From the NCBI GenBank assembly GCA_003116875.1, contig BCKT01000014.1:628149-692148 (forward strand): a DNA stretch of 64,000 bases, written 5' to 3'. Numbering within the stretch: the first letter of the stretch is position 1; each line of letters opens with the position of its first letter. The DNA is from Takashimella koratensis (lineage: Eukaryota; Basidiomycota; Tremellomycetes; Trichosporonales; Tetragoniomycetaceae). A program made the translations under genes and the position numbers. Below, one piece after another: positions 35,264 through 46,106 of the stretch. Below the pieces are notes generated by a model, which worked only from the letters and a program-made list of their open reading frames with translations, did no database searches and was not told where the DNA came from.

Positions 35264-37444
35264 ATGACTGCACTCTCCACTCGTTACCCCATATTCTCCC
35301 TCACCGAGGAATCGTTGTCCGCCATGAGCAGCACGATGACCATGGACGAGGGCCAAGATAGCCGCCGCCGAGCATTACAAACCCTTCCTCCGCCACAGTA
35401 CCCCTCGATCTCACCAACAACAACAACGCGCTCGCTCTCCCCATCGCTGAGCCCTTTAAATCCTGCTCGCAACCAACCACGGACCCAAGTGGACCTCGCA
35501 TTGCAACGAGTCATCTCTCCCGTCTCGCCACTCCGACAAGCTGTGCACCTCCCCGCCACATCGCCAGAGACCAGCATGGCTCACTCGGCACGAAGCTCGG
35601 TCTCGTCTGTCGCGCCATCGGGATCGAGGTCGAGGCGACAATCGTCGCTCGTGCACGAGATCCAACCACCTCGCCGACTCTCGGCACACCAGATCCTCCT
35701 CCTTACTCCCTTTGGTCTCGCCCCTTCGTCCATGACCAACTCGCCACCTGCTCTCCCTGCGAGCGCTGGTATGGCATCTGAACGGACTTTTGGCAACTTG
35801 TGGCTCGACTCTGCACCCATGGGCCGATCTCCTTCCTCCACTGGCGCCGGCATGTCACGGGAAGCCTCGTCTTCTGGTCACCTCCCAGCTCCTTTCCCTA
35901 ACTCCACAACCGCTCCCTCCATGCCTGTGGCCAACTACAACTTCCCCCCAAACTCTGTCCGCACTCGCCACGCATCTCTCGTCGGTACCATCGGCCCCAG
36001 CCCACTCTCTCGACCCCTTGCGCCAATCCCCAGCCGATCCGAGCACGGCTCGAGCGAGGGCTACATGTCGCGTCAGGTTTCCGACGACCCTTCCGATCCC
36101 GGTCTTGAGCCCGACGACGACGGTCTCTCCTTGGCGTTTGCCCAGGCGGCCATCCTTCCTTCGACTGTGCCGATGACGCGATCAAACTCTGTTCCCGTGT
36201 TGTCACTCGCTGAACTCGAACACCTCAAAGCTAGGGACGCTGAACTCGGTATCTCGCGTGGGCAGGAGTTTGCCTGGGTTTCGCGTGTCGCCGACGAAGC
36301 CAGCCCTGAACTTGAGACGCCGGTTGCCACCTCGTCCGGATCTTTCACCACACCCACCGCTTCATCTTCCTCCTTCACTCCACCGCCGCAACGACCCCCT
36401 CTCGCCCCCTCGTTCAGCGATCCATTCGCGAGTGGCGACGCGCTTTTGCCAAGTGCCACATCCCCATCCTACCGCTACATGCCCTTACCTGAGGACCGGC
36501 GCGCGTCTGACGCTGCAGCCAGCAGCATGTACTCGGACTCGCCTCGAGACTCCCCCCGGCCGAGCGCGCCGCTGTCCAATCCGCGCGGTTCGATCCATAC
36601 GCCCAGAGTTAGGACTGCTCCGATCACCGAGGAGAGTCCCCGGGGAACGAACGCCACGGTCCAGGCGAGCCCTGGTTCGTCTCGACCTTCGTTGAAGCGG
36701 TATAGAACGTCGCCTGCGCGATTCACCGGTCTCGGTCTGGACATTGTTGTTCAAACGGGAGGCGGAAATCCTGCGGGGACTTCTCCGGGGAGCCGCCGCA
36801 CGTCGCTCGCTCCTAGTGACGGTGCGCCCCATGCACCTGTTGCTCGACGACTTCCAGGCTCTTGGGCTGCTATCGACGCGGTACAGCCCATCGAGTTGGC
36901 AGCTCGTGCCGCGCGAGAATCGGTCTCGTCGGGGTCGGCGACCGCGGGCAGCCACGAAAGTGCCAGCACGAGCTCTGGGCTCAATTCGGCCGGCTCGACC
37001 ACTAGTGCCCGTGGCACAATTCCAACGTCACCGCGTCGGCCGAACCCAGTCATGACGATTGCCGTGGCCACACGCGCAATGGTTACCGGTAAACGCGGCG
37101 AGTCTTCGCGCGCGCGATTCGAGTCGGTTGATAGCTCGATCCCGTTCTTCCCCTCGGGCGTGACGAGGTTCATCGCACAGCGAACCTCAGACCCGTCCCC
37201 TGCTTCGGATCGCCGCGAGTCGCACACCGGTGTTGCCAGTGCTTCCGGTGATGGGCGCCGTGGTGGGAAGTCGAGTGGTCTGTCGTCGGGTGAGGAGGAG
37301 GTGCCTAGAGGAGGAAGATTCGGGCCGTTTTGGCGGAGAGGCAGTTTGGCGGTATTGGGGACGGGCCAGGCAGCGGTCGTCGAGTGGACGCCAGACTATT
37401 CTGCAGAGTCAGCGGCATATCGAAGTCGAGGTGGGAGCGAGTGA
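35264..37444 (+). CDS. Ser/Pro-rich low-complexity protein of unknown function
   Basis: A single 726-residue open frame without an intron, unusual in this window. The start at 35264 sits in CAACATGACT context behind a CT-rich leader; an in-frame ATG at 35192 would add 24 residues. The protein is disordered, rich in Ser, Pro, Arg and Thr, with many SP/TP and RxxS sites that suggest phosphorylation. Islands of order are RRLSAHQILLLTPFGLAP near residue 140, LSLAELEHLKARDAELGISR near 315 and a hydrophobic/aromatic C-terminal piece (FGPFWRRGSLAVL, then VVEWTPDYSAES). No domain was recognised. It could be a regulator or scaffold, but that is only a guess from composition. Confidence 0.65.
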   Translation: MTALSTRYPIFSLTEESLSAMSSTMTMDEGQDSRRRALQTLPPPQYPSISPTTTTRSLSPSLSPLNPARNQPRTQVDLALQRVISPVSPLRQAVHLPATSPETSMAHSARSSVSSVAPSGSRSRRQSSLVHEIQPPRRLSAHQILLLTPFGLAPSSMTNSPPALPASAGMASERTFGNLWLDSAPMGRSPSSTGAGMSREASSSGHLPAPFPNSTTAPSMPVANYNFPPNSVRTRHASLVGTIGPSPLSRPLAPIPSRSEHGSSEGYMSRQVSDDPSDPGLEPDDDGLSLAFAQAAILPSTVPMTRSNSVPVLSLAELEHLKARDAELGISRGQEFAWVSRVADEASPELETPVATSSGSFTTPTASSSSFTPPPQRPPLAPSFSDPFASGDALLPSATSPSYRYMPLPEDRRASDAAASSMYSDSPRDSPRPSAPLSNPRGSIHTPRVRTAPITEESPRGTNATVQASPGSSRPSLKRYRTSPARFTGLGLDIVVQTGGGNPAGTSPGSRRTSLAPSDGAPHAPVARRLPGSWAAIDAVQPIELAARAARESVSSGSATAGSHESASTSSGLNSAGSTTSARGTIPTSPRRPNPVMTIAVATRAMVTGKRGESSRARFESVDSSIPFFPSGVTRFIAQRTSDPSPASDRRESHTGVASASGDGRRGGKSSGLSSGEEEVPRGGRFGPFWRRGSLAVLGTGQAAVVEWTPDYSAESAAYRSRGGSE

Positions 37445-37897
37445 GGGAGAGGAACATTGGAATCGAAGTAATCAGTGAAGCACTGTACACTACATAGGGT
37501 GTTAAGAGCAACGCTGCTGCATATATATGTATAAAGCATTTGCCGTTAAAGGTGGTGTGAGCATTCGTGTCACCGTGCATACCGCGGATCGACGATACAT
37601 TCCTCAGTCAGGGGGTAGTCACCGCCTCGTTTGGCTTAGCTCACGACTGAGGACTCGGAAACTCTCGTAATGAACCCCACATTGCCCTTGGGATAGCCTG
37701 CTGACCTAGTGCGGCATTTGACATACACATTCCTCGACCCAACTTTATTTTGCAGATCACTTGCATCGTGGAGACTTTTTGACGACGTCTGGCCACATCT
37801 TGAGCCTGTCCATTCCGCCACCCGCTCCACATCTCACTGCCTGCGCCACCGAGTCAAGCAATCGACTTCTACCCTATAACATCACTGCTAACCCTGT
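37445..37897. other. Intergenic, convergent 3' ends
   Basis: About 450 bases between the stops of the Ser-rich gene and the mitochondrial TPR gene. AT-richer, with no coding evidence. Confidence 0.5.
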
Positions 37898-38885
37898 CTA
37901 TTGCCCGTCCTCAGTGTCCTTCTCCTTGAGCTGCCGCGCGAGAATTTTCCCGCCCAAGTTGCGGATGTTAGTGGCGGCGCGCTCGATACCGCCCGCGTGT
38001 GCGCGTCGGTAGAGCTCGAGTGCCGTGTCGAGTTTGTCGGCTGCAGAGTGAGCCGAGGCTCAGCACGTGGAATGAAACTGAGGGCAGGGTGGTATGGGAG
38101 GGGTTGGGCGGGGAAGGGTTGAGTTTCAACGCAAGGAAACACTCACTCGACTCTAGAATCGCTGCAAGGTTGAACTGGATCTCGGGATCCTCTGGACTCA
38201 ACTCCATCGCAGATCTGCCACCATTAGCCCCTGTCGAGATACAGTCACTCGAGCTTATTCAGATGGACAAGCAGGCACCATTCAACCCGGAAACCTACGT
38301 GAGCGCCTTGACTGCCTCTGCTGGCTGGGGCGGCCGGGCCATCATATATGCCGAGCCAATGTCTGCGGTCAGCTCTATCTCTTTGATATGGCGCACTGGT
38401 GTATGCGTCCGAGGACGGCTCAAGCGTAATCGACTCGCGCCAGTGAGAGACCGCCTGGTCCACGTTGCCCAGCTGGTAGTCGCACACCTACCCCATGTCA
38501 GCAACGTCACAGATCAGCTTTGAAGGCTTGAACAAGAAAGCTGGTTGCTCACGCCAAGGTTAAACCACCCGCCGCTAGTCGGCATCACGCCCAGGCTCTC
38601 CTCGTACTTTGCCCGCGCCGCATCAAGATCGCCATCTTCCAAAGCCCTCGTGCCTTCCTCCAGCAAGTCCTGCGCGCGGGAGAGAGAAGGGTCAGAAGGA
38701 GAGATGGGAGTCGGTGAGGTGGCGTAGTGTCGGCTAGCGGTAGGGAAAGATGCCCGCAGGGGAAGGCGAGCGATAGGCCTGGATCCTGACAAAGGGCGAG
38801 ATCGGATCACTGTCGCCAGAGACGAAGCCGAGGCTCGCAGGACTCGACTGGAAAACGCGGAACGGGTGACCGCAGTGAATGACAT
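37898..38885 (-). CDS. Mitochondrial TPR-repeat protein
   Basis: A 232-residue protein with exons, in coding order, 38885..38553, 38487..38397, 38362..38299, 38214..38147 and 38040..37898; all phases close. The first 55 residues are Arg/Ser/Ala-rich without acids, then RHYATSP, a good mitochondrial presequence. Tetratricopeptide repeats follow: DLLEEGTRALEDGDLDAARA, WFNLGVCDYQLGNVDQAVSH, AYTNIGSAYMMARPPQPAEA, PEIQFNLAAILESTDKLDTA. The tail is charged (QLKEKDTEDGQ). TPRs mediate protein contacts; the partner is unknown. Similar small fungal mitochondrial TPR proteins are annotated without function. Confidence 0.75.
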
Positions 38886-38998
38886 GTTTTGTACGGAGGG
38901 AGAATACGAAATTCAAGCAGCAAACAAAAATTAAACTGAAGTGATTCGAAGGGATTGTTGTAGTTTATATGTCGAATATTCAAGAGTCAACATCAAAT

Positions 38999-39096
38999 GG
39001 GGTCTTAGCTCAGGTGGTAGAGCGCGTCCTTAGCACTTGTAAGCAATTACGGTTCTAGGATGGTCGAGGTCGTGAGTTCGAGTCTTACAGGCTCCA
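38999..39096 (+). tRNA. tRNA-Ala (anticodon AGC) with a 25-base intron
   Basis: A full cloverleaf folds once a 25-base intron (39036..39060) is removed from its canonical place after base 37. The acceptor stem pairs GGGGTCT with AGGCTCC. The D stem is GCTC/GAGC and the T arm is GTGAG-TTCGAGT-CTTAC. The spliced anticodon loop is TTAGCAT with AGC at 39032-39034, the standard alanine loop. The anticodon stem (CGTCC/GGTCG) has one U-U mismatch at 29-41. A five-T pol III terminator follows within ten bases, backed by long T runs at about 39140-39168. Placing the anticodon in the intronic CTTGTAA instead gives no pairing stem. Confidence 0.9.
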
Positions 39097-39680
39097 TTCT
39101 TTTTGCTTCCGTGATACTCTTTTAGCTTTTTGCTTTTTGCTTTTTTTTTTTTGTTTTTTTTTTTTGTGGAGCGTATGTTCGCGGTCAGGAGGGGTTGGCC
39201 ATTGTTCGTTGCAGTGTCCCAACTGCCACCCTCATCCGCACTGCACTGTTCATGTACGGTGGTGTAGTTGGATGTAGCCCAGAGCTTCCGCGACAATGCA
39301 GCTTTCTTGATTCGAGCAGATAGTGGCTTGAAAGCATGGTCTCGAGTAGTTCATGCACCTTTGCCGCCTTAGCCTGCTGGAGGGGGAAGAGTCAGACTAC
39401 GGCAAGCAGTCGCTGCTCCGGAGTTGGGACTTGACCCCGCTCTGCCAGGGGAAGCCAATGTCGTGAATGAACCTTGAACGACTCCGCGCGGGAGATAATC
39501 CGATGAGTCATCGCAACGTGATATAATGAATCGACACACACCAGCGGGTTGGGACTTGTTGTGATCAAGGAGCTGAGCCCATCGAGGTAGCACGTCGCCT
39601 CATACTCCTGTCCTCTCATACTCCTGTCCTTTCTCTGAGTTCTCCCTCACTCTCCCCTCTTTGTGCTATACACTGCCAAA

Positions 39681-40408
39681 ATGAACAACAACAATCCTGA
39701 AACGGTCAACACACCTCGCACCTTTGGTCAGGAAGACTGGTCGCTAGACGTGAGTGTGGATGCAATTTTCCCCAGGAAGTTAGTAACACGACGGCTGAAG
39801 CGTCAACTCGTACAGCCCCCGGTCTCCCGAGCGACCCAGGAGGAGATCGGACACTGTGCTCTAGACGCTCCGGCTGGGACGCCCCAGGGGGTAGCGGGCG
39901 AGACCAATTCTCAAAGTCCACGCCGACCAAGCATTAGTGAGTTTGCAGCATGGCGCCAAACCAAACATACGAGGGAGCTCAACGGCCATGACAGAAAGAC
40001 GATGCGGCTCAGGCCGCTCCTACAGGCGGCTGGAAGCAAGCGATGAGCGACTTTGTAACTCAGCACTCACGGACAGAGCGTGAATGCACATGCTCGGTTC
40101 AATTAATCGATAAAATGGGTGAAGAGAAGCTGTTGGGGATTATGACCGGAATCGAGTCCGCAACAAGTCAGTTTGCCGGGCTGGTGAGCCTGTGGATGTC
40201 GCTACTATCCATACTTCGAGCGTTGCGCTGAACGCTTCCGCTACCGGGAGGACGCAGGTTACAGATGGATGTTCAGACTTTGAGATTGTTGTACTCTGCT
40301 CTGGGTATGAATATAGCCAGGATCGAAGAAGTGGTGAGGGAGCACGAGGCAAATGCCGCCAAGGCTCACGAGTATCACTGCCGTTACCTCAAACCTTATC
40401 CTGAGTAG
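39681..40408 (+). CDS. Unknown 172-residue protein with C-terminal coiled coil
   Basis: I do not recognise the family. Exons are 39681..39749, 39816..39936, 39999..40183 and 40265..40408, with consensus donors and in-phase joins; the third acceptor (GAAAG) was chosen because it alone keeps frame. The N-terminus is polar (MNNNNPETVNTPRTFGQEDW). The middle has KQAMSDFVTQHSRTEREC and LIDKMGEEKLLGIMTGIESA, and the last 47 residues form a clear amphipathic helix (MDVQTLRLLYSALGMNIARI, then EEVVREHEANAAKAHEYHCR). A coiled-coil partner role is plausible. The gene lies just beyond the tRNA gene and is divergent from the TPR gene. Confidence 0.55.
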
Positions 40409-40600
40409 TTAACGCGTCACGCCGACCTGTTATACCACGGTGGGGTTTTTTGTGGTATGTCATAGCTGAGGCGAGAATGAAGATGAATAATTTGGACAAT
40501 GACACGATGAACATCTGGGAAGCTCCCTTTCCACACACAGAGCTCGTGCATACGACGTACACCGCATCTACCCTCATGAATCGTCGTACAACGTCACCAA

Positions 40601-41494
40601 CTACTCGTCATCTTCAAAGAAATCGTCCTCCTCCTTCTCTACCGCGGCCTTGATCGAACTACGCTTGACCACCTTGGTCGACAACAGGCCCTGGCGAGGA
40701 CCACTCTTCTCAACCTCGGGCTCACGGCTCATTGTTCCATCCTGCATCAACCGCCGGATCTCCAGCAGCCTGTCCAACCGGGCGCGCGCGGGCTTGTCGA
40801 GTGTCGTCGTGTTGGTGAAAAGTGGGGGTAGGGTAAGACTGGCGTCGCTCTTTTTCTTGCTCTCCTGAGCGTCACTGAACAAGGCAATGTACTTTTCCGC
40901 GTTCCTAGGGAGTTAGGTAAAGCGTGATGGAGAGACTCACGGATAGTGGATCACATAGTTCAACATCGCCCGTGCGTCGTCGAGTTCTGCCTGAGCTCCA
41001 GAGTTCGAGGCAAGATTGCGCTGAGCGCGGCGGATGATACGTTCGAGTTTACGTCGTTCGAAGAACTTGACCTATACGGAATTAGCTTTATCACACCAAG
41101 TGTTGATCACTACTTACCATGTGGTACTTTGACCCATTGCGCTTCTCCACGTCTCGCCGCGATGCAACTTCCAAGTCCGCCTCGAGCGAGGTCAACCTTC
41201 GCTGCGTGTTGACTCTCAATCCAGGTTCGAGGTTCTCCTACCATGTCAGTTTGGCCAACTCCCGGTGCTTACCTTGGCGAGGAGTCGCTTGGTCTGCCTG
41301 ATCTGCGCTTTGAGCTTGCTCACACCGGGCACACCCTGGGCGTCCCGGTCTTCAATAGGGCGAACGTGCTTCCCGCGAGCTGCAGAAGCGGATCCAGAGC
41401 CCGAGGCGGACATGGATGAAGGACCCGGACCGGCCTTGGCGTTGCCGCCGTGCTTGGGCTTCTGGTACGTGTTCGGTCGGCGGTCGGCGGGCAT
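40601..41494 (-). CDS. EFG1: rRNA-processing protein Efg1
   Basis: Efg1 is a nucleolar protein needed for early 18S rRNA maturation in the 90S pre-ribosome (not the Candida transcription factor of the same name). Exons in coding order are 41494..41273, 41237..41118, 41071..40941 and 40904..40601 (258 residues). The conserved core is clear: SKLKAQIRQTKRLLAK, ENLEPGLRVNTQRRLTSLEA, RRDVEKRNGSKYHMVKFFER and ERIIRRAQRNL, then DARAMLNYVIHYPNAEKYIA, a strongly family-specific stretch. The C-terminal end is acidic (EKEEDDFFEDDE). Introns are 36, 46 and 35 bases. It shares a 276-base divergent promoter with the PHD-finger gene. Confidence 0.88.
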
Positions 41495-41770
41495 AATAAG
41501 TGGGTAGGGGTAGTGTCAACAGCTGCAGTTAGAGGCAAATTTTAGGTAGCCGGAGGAGCACTCTCTGCCTTCCCACGGTGGTGCAAGCTTCCCGCGACAC
41601 TTTCTAATCATCTACTAATTTCGTAATCGCCGCGTGGGAAGGTTTGTAGTCTCAGGGTCCCCGTTGTAATTGCTGTCTCACTATCGATTGCGGTCAACCC
41701 TGTGCTGCATCCACCCCCATCATCCTCTCACTCATCATCCACCCACCTCATCCATAACCACCCACCCACC
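41495..41770. promoter_or_regulatory. Shared divergent promoter, EFG1 / CTI6-like
   Basis: 276 bases separate the two divergent start codons, so both genes must be driven from this interval. The right end is rich in CCACCCA-type repeats just before the CTI6-like ATG. Confidence 0.6.
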
Positions 41771-44700
41771 ATGGAGGCGCGTCGTCGGCAGGCATCCGCC
41801 TCGACCTCGACCTCGCTGTCCCACGAGGAGACTGCCAGCGGTAAGAACAACACCAACGTCGCGTCCACGAGCAATAGCGGCACCAAGGGCAGCTCCGGGA
41901 GCCTCACGCCCAAGCCTGACGAGGAAGATGACGGTGAGCCAGACGACCCAGCTAGCTTGTGCCCATCTCCATGCTGACATGCCCAAGGCACACCACGACG
42001 AACACGACACCGAAATCCCCTCCCACCGACCAAAGGTCCCCTCTTCCCTCCTCTCCCACCCAAACAACCACGCAACTCGCCCAAGAACTCCCCTCAATCG
42101 ACATCTCGCTCCCCAGCAGGCCGGACGCCGTCGCTATCGACCCCCGTGCAGTCGGGCAGCGCGCTGGCCAACGCCTTGGCCTCGGGTGATGGCGAAGAAG
42201 CAGATGTTGATGCGGAAGCTGGGGAAGCCGAGGCTGAGGCAGAGGCAGAGGGGGATGACGAACCAGAGGCTGACGCTGAAGCGGAGGCAAGTGGGAGTGG
42301 GAGTGCAGAGGACGGCCAAAAACCCCTCGTCGCTAGTAACTCCGGCACAAGTTTGACACCTCCTCCGGCCGACGGTGAGATGGATGTGGATGAACCCCCC
42401 GCCGAGAGCCAAGAAGAGCAAGGAGACGCAGACTGGGGCGCTTATCGCCGCAACCGTCGTGGATTCAACGCCGCGATCAAAGTTGAGCCTACCGACGACG
42501 GCCCACCCAGCCGGCGAGCGTCAGCGACCGTCGATACTCCCGCCGACTCGACGACGTCCGACCGCGAGGGCGAACGAGGCGGCTCAACCAGTCGAATCCG
42601 CAAGCGACGCGGCGAAGACCAGCTGCTCTTGGATGACCACCTGCTGCCGAAGGAGATCAGGCAGCTGAGTAGTGTGCCTAAACGGAGAGAGTCGCGCACC
42701 GTCGACGCGGATGAGAAGAGTAAAGCGATGCCGGTAGAGGAGGAGGGAGATAATGAGGAAGCTGTGGAGGATGAGGAAGAGGAAGCGGAAGAGGAGGATG
42801 AGGATGAGGAGGAAGGTGGTCAAGAGGTCACTCGATGTGTTTGTCATACAGAAGGTGAGTCGTCATCGGGGCTAGGCTGACAATAGACGACGATATCATG
42901 ATGATCCAGTGTGACAAGTGCAACGTATGGCAGCATGGAGGGTGTATGGGTATCTGGGGTGACGACGAAGCGCCAGACGGTGAGTGTGAGGTGAAGCAAG
43001 GCTAATGGGTAGAATACTTTTGCGAAGAGTGCCGACCTGATCTCCACGGCCCATTACGAAAGTGGATCCGAAGTAGAGGACGCAACGTGTAAGTCAAGCT
43101 CTAGACATCTCTGACCCCAGGGCAAATTTCATCGCGCCGTCACCCGAAGACCTCATCAGTTGTCAAGCACCGCACGATAAGCACCCGCCGTCCCAGTCGA
43201 AACGATGGCTGGATCAAGAAAAGCCCACGTCTCGGTCGCATCATCGGAAAGAGCCACCTTCCCCTGCGGAAGCGGACGGTCGGCGAAGTACACGCGGTCG
43301 CGTACCTGTTCCCGAGAAGCCTGTGTCGTCTGGACCTCAAGTAGGCGGGTCACGGCGGCGAGCGCCTGGGACGGGTCACGATCGGCGCGTGTCGATCGAC
43401 GTGTCGCCGTCGCAGAGCCCGCCGGTCAGTATCGGTCCCGGGGGTGTCAAGTTCGAGCCCAAGCGGCGTAGCACGATGAATTCGCGCGACGCGGCGTACG
43501 AGGAGCAGGTCAAGGCCGCACTGGAAGCGAGCCGGCGAGAGCTGGGAGACGACGAGCCGGTCTCGGGGATGGTTGCTGGAGCAGCGGCCGACGCGGCGGC
43601 TGTTGCGGCGATCAAGGACGAGGAGAGCGAGGACCGCAAGCGGCGGAGAGCAGATGACGACGACGGCGAGAAGAAGGGGAAGAAGCGGAAGGATGAAGAG
43701 GCGGTGACGACCGAGGAAGCTACACCTGCGCCACCACCGAAACCCAAGCACCCAAACCAGTACACTTACCGACCTAAACAGCAACCGGGGGTCGCACAAC
43801 CTGCTGTCGCGTCCCCCGCCCGCCGTCCAGCTGCGGGGACGCCCCAGCCCACTGGTCCTCCGCCGGCACACGATCACGGTACTCGACGAGCCGGCGCGAT
43901 CGCGAGTAATCTCGCAGCGGCTCCGTACACCCCTGCATCAGTCTCCAACCTCAACTGGTACCTCCCCGACCACCTAGCCAGCTACGCCGACCTCCTCCCT
44001 GCCACCACTCCTCTCCCACTCCAAGTACCTACCCCTCGCACCCTCGCTTTCCTCCCGAGAAACCACTTCATCAACTACCGCTACGGCCCGTTCGTCGACG
44101 AGCGCGACGCAGATGGCAACTTGATCCTCTCCGACGAGCGACCCGAACGAGAAGCCGAAGGTGAACCATCAACTCATCGTGAACCACCAGCAAGAGTTAG
44201 ATACCCCGTCAAGAGGATCACCGTGTCTGAGATCAAGAAGAGAGTAAGAAATCTGCTCGAGTATGTGGGAAGGGTTCAGATTGAGGAATCAAAGCGGGTC
44301 GAAAGGACGAAGACGATTGGCGTGAGGGAAGGGCCGTATATTCGCAAAGAGGCGAAGCACGGGCAGGATGAAGGCGAGGAGAAGGGAAATGGGGAAGGGG
44401 TGGTTGAGGAGAAGGAAGGCAAGGAGGGAGCTGGGGACAAGGGAGAGACCGAAGGCGAGAGTGCGGACAAACCCGAGGACAAGATCGAAATTGAAAACAA
44501 CGCCGCCGAGCCTACTGAGACCACCGGACCCACAGAGCCCGCCGACCCTACGGATTCCGTTCCCGTCCCCGCCCGCGCCTCTTCTCCACTAATAACTGTC
44601 ACCGATGGCCCCACCTCCTCCCAGCTACTCGACGAACTCATGCGTGATCTCATTGCGTTCCAAGAGACACTGCATTCGGGTCTGGCCATTGGCGTGAACG

Positions 44701-45287
44701 GGTTCGCGTCACCTGCGCCAGGGTCGGGAGCGATGATGGAGACACCGATGGTGCCGCCCACACCGACGATGATGACGGGACCTGGGGTGCCGGATGCAGA
44801 AGGAGAGGGGGTGGTAGAGGCAACAGGGGAGGGGATGGCGGCAGAAGCGACGGGAGAGGGCGCCGAAGTAGGGGCGGGTACGGAGGCGAAGGCTGGAGGG
44901 GCGATGGTAGAGAGCGGGGACACAGTCGTGGTCGCAGATCTCGAACCCGCCACTGCTTCCGAGCCCGTCGACACACCCGCCGCGCCAACAGAAGCATCCG
45001 CCGAGGCATCAACCATCACCCCGGCCGAACCCGTTGACACACCCGCTGACACTCCCATGGTCCTCACGTCCCTGCCCGTGTCCGTCGAGCACATAGCAGA
45101 GGCCACCACAGAGGTTTATCGAGAAGGCAAAGTCGACGCTGTCGTCATACAGGAGGCTGAGCCAGAGCTGAAAGTTGGCGCAGAGGCAGTCGAGGGAAAA
45201 GAGATCAGAGATGTTGACATGGCCGAGGAGCCGGCGCAAGGGGAAAGCGAAACCGTCACTGTCACAGAAGCTGTTGAAAGCGCATGA
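41771..45287 (+). CDS. CTI6: Cti6-like PHD-finger protein, histone deacetylase complex
   Basis: This 1078-residue protein resembles Cti6, the PHD subunit of the Rpd3L histone deacetylase complex that reads methylated H3K4. Exons are 41771..41933, 42117..42854, 42887..42979, 43013..43088 and 43121..45287. The PHD finger spans about residues 295-345 over three exons: VTRCVCHTE, MMIQCDKCNVWQHGGCMGIW, EYFCEECRPDLHGPLRKW, with all zinc ligands in C4HC3 order. The N-terminus and the linker before the finger are acidic. After the finger come RKRRADDDDGEKKGKKRK-like basic stretches, then LAFLPRNHFINYRYGPFVDE and a conserved helix RITVSEIKKRVRNLLEYVGR shared with Cti6 relatives. The last about 350 residues are Glu/Ala/Pro-rich. 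The first acceptor is ambiguous (42117 or 42120, one residue difference). Confidence 0.75.
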
Positions 45288-45387
45288 AAAACAATAGCAA
45301 ACTTGTATTCAGTACGATCAAGAGTATGAAAGATGTACTGCCGTCTTTTAACGCAAGTCCGAGGCGAATCTTCGGCGGGGCCGTCGC

Positions 45388-45802
45388 CTATTTATTGAGC
45401 TGCTGCACGTGAGCTTGGATTTTGTCGAGGTGACCGAAGACGGCGAGCAAGGGGCCGTTCAGCTGCAGGAGCTCGCTGGCGATGAACTGGGGTGACGCGG
45501 TCACGTTGGACGGGAAGTCGGTCTCTTTATTAAGCGTCGTCCTCATCTCGCCGATTCTTTTGGCAAAGTCGATGCGCGGTGACGTGGTTGCTGTGGATGC
45601 GCGCAAGCGCGGTCTGCCACGCTTGAGTCTTGTCGTGGGCGAGGGCAGGCATCTCGTTGGTGTGTGGTCTCTCTGAGAGGTGTCAAAAACGCTGATTCGA
45701 TCACGTTTGTGATGATGAGGAGGGGACCAGTATTGCGACGCTACTCACGTTGGTAAAGCGGGAGATAGGATGAAGGGAGAAAGAAAGAGAAGAGTAGAGC
45801 AT
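45388..45802 (-). CDS. Small protein of unknown function (5' model ambiguous)
   Basis: The last 72 codons are clearly coding: DFAKRIGEMRTTLNKETDFP, then FIASELLQLNGPLLAVFGHL and ending QAHVQQLNK, probably helical. The 5' end is less sure. A two-exon model, 45802..45749 joined to 45672..45388, keeps frame and gives 112 residues with an Arg-rich, acid-poor N-terminus that could be a mitochondrial presequence. However, an ATG at 45652, in CGAGATG context, opens a different frame (MPALAHDKTQAWQTALARIH) that also looks coding but ends soon after. No intron links the two frames. A one-base sequence error or true frame ambiguity is possible. I do not recognise the family. The stop lies 100 bases from the CTI6-like stop. 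Confidence 0.4.
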
Positions 45803-46106
45803 TAATGCCGTTGTCAAGGACGTCTCGAGCGATGGCGATGACGAGGTTGTGTGTATCCTTTCAGGCCGCCAGAGTCACTCGTTCACTTAAGAAGACAAAT
45901 AACATGTACTGTAACTACTATCGACAAATATCAAAAGCCTAGCTAGTGGACACCGGGTCAAGCGAGCGGGCTACAGTGTATAGAGGGTATATTTTAAGGC
46001 TAACGTCCAGACTGTTGTCCAGATGACAGGTTGTAGCTCTGATTTCAGGCTCACGCCCTGACAAGATGTTTACTGTCCCAACAGGTCGAACGTCCAAACT
46101 CACGCC

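Noticed and set aside
39030..39050. tRNA-Thr(TGT) reading of the tRNA gene, using the CTTGTAA loop
   Set aside because: The flanking bases do not form an anticodon stem, whereas the alanine reading gives a standard TTAGCAT loop after intron removal.
44276..45109. A 277-codon minus-strand frame opposite the CTI6-like gene
   Set aside because: Ser/Val/Ala-rich antisense of a low-complexity acidic exon. No start context or homologue.
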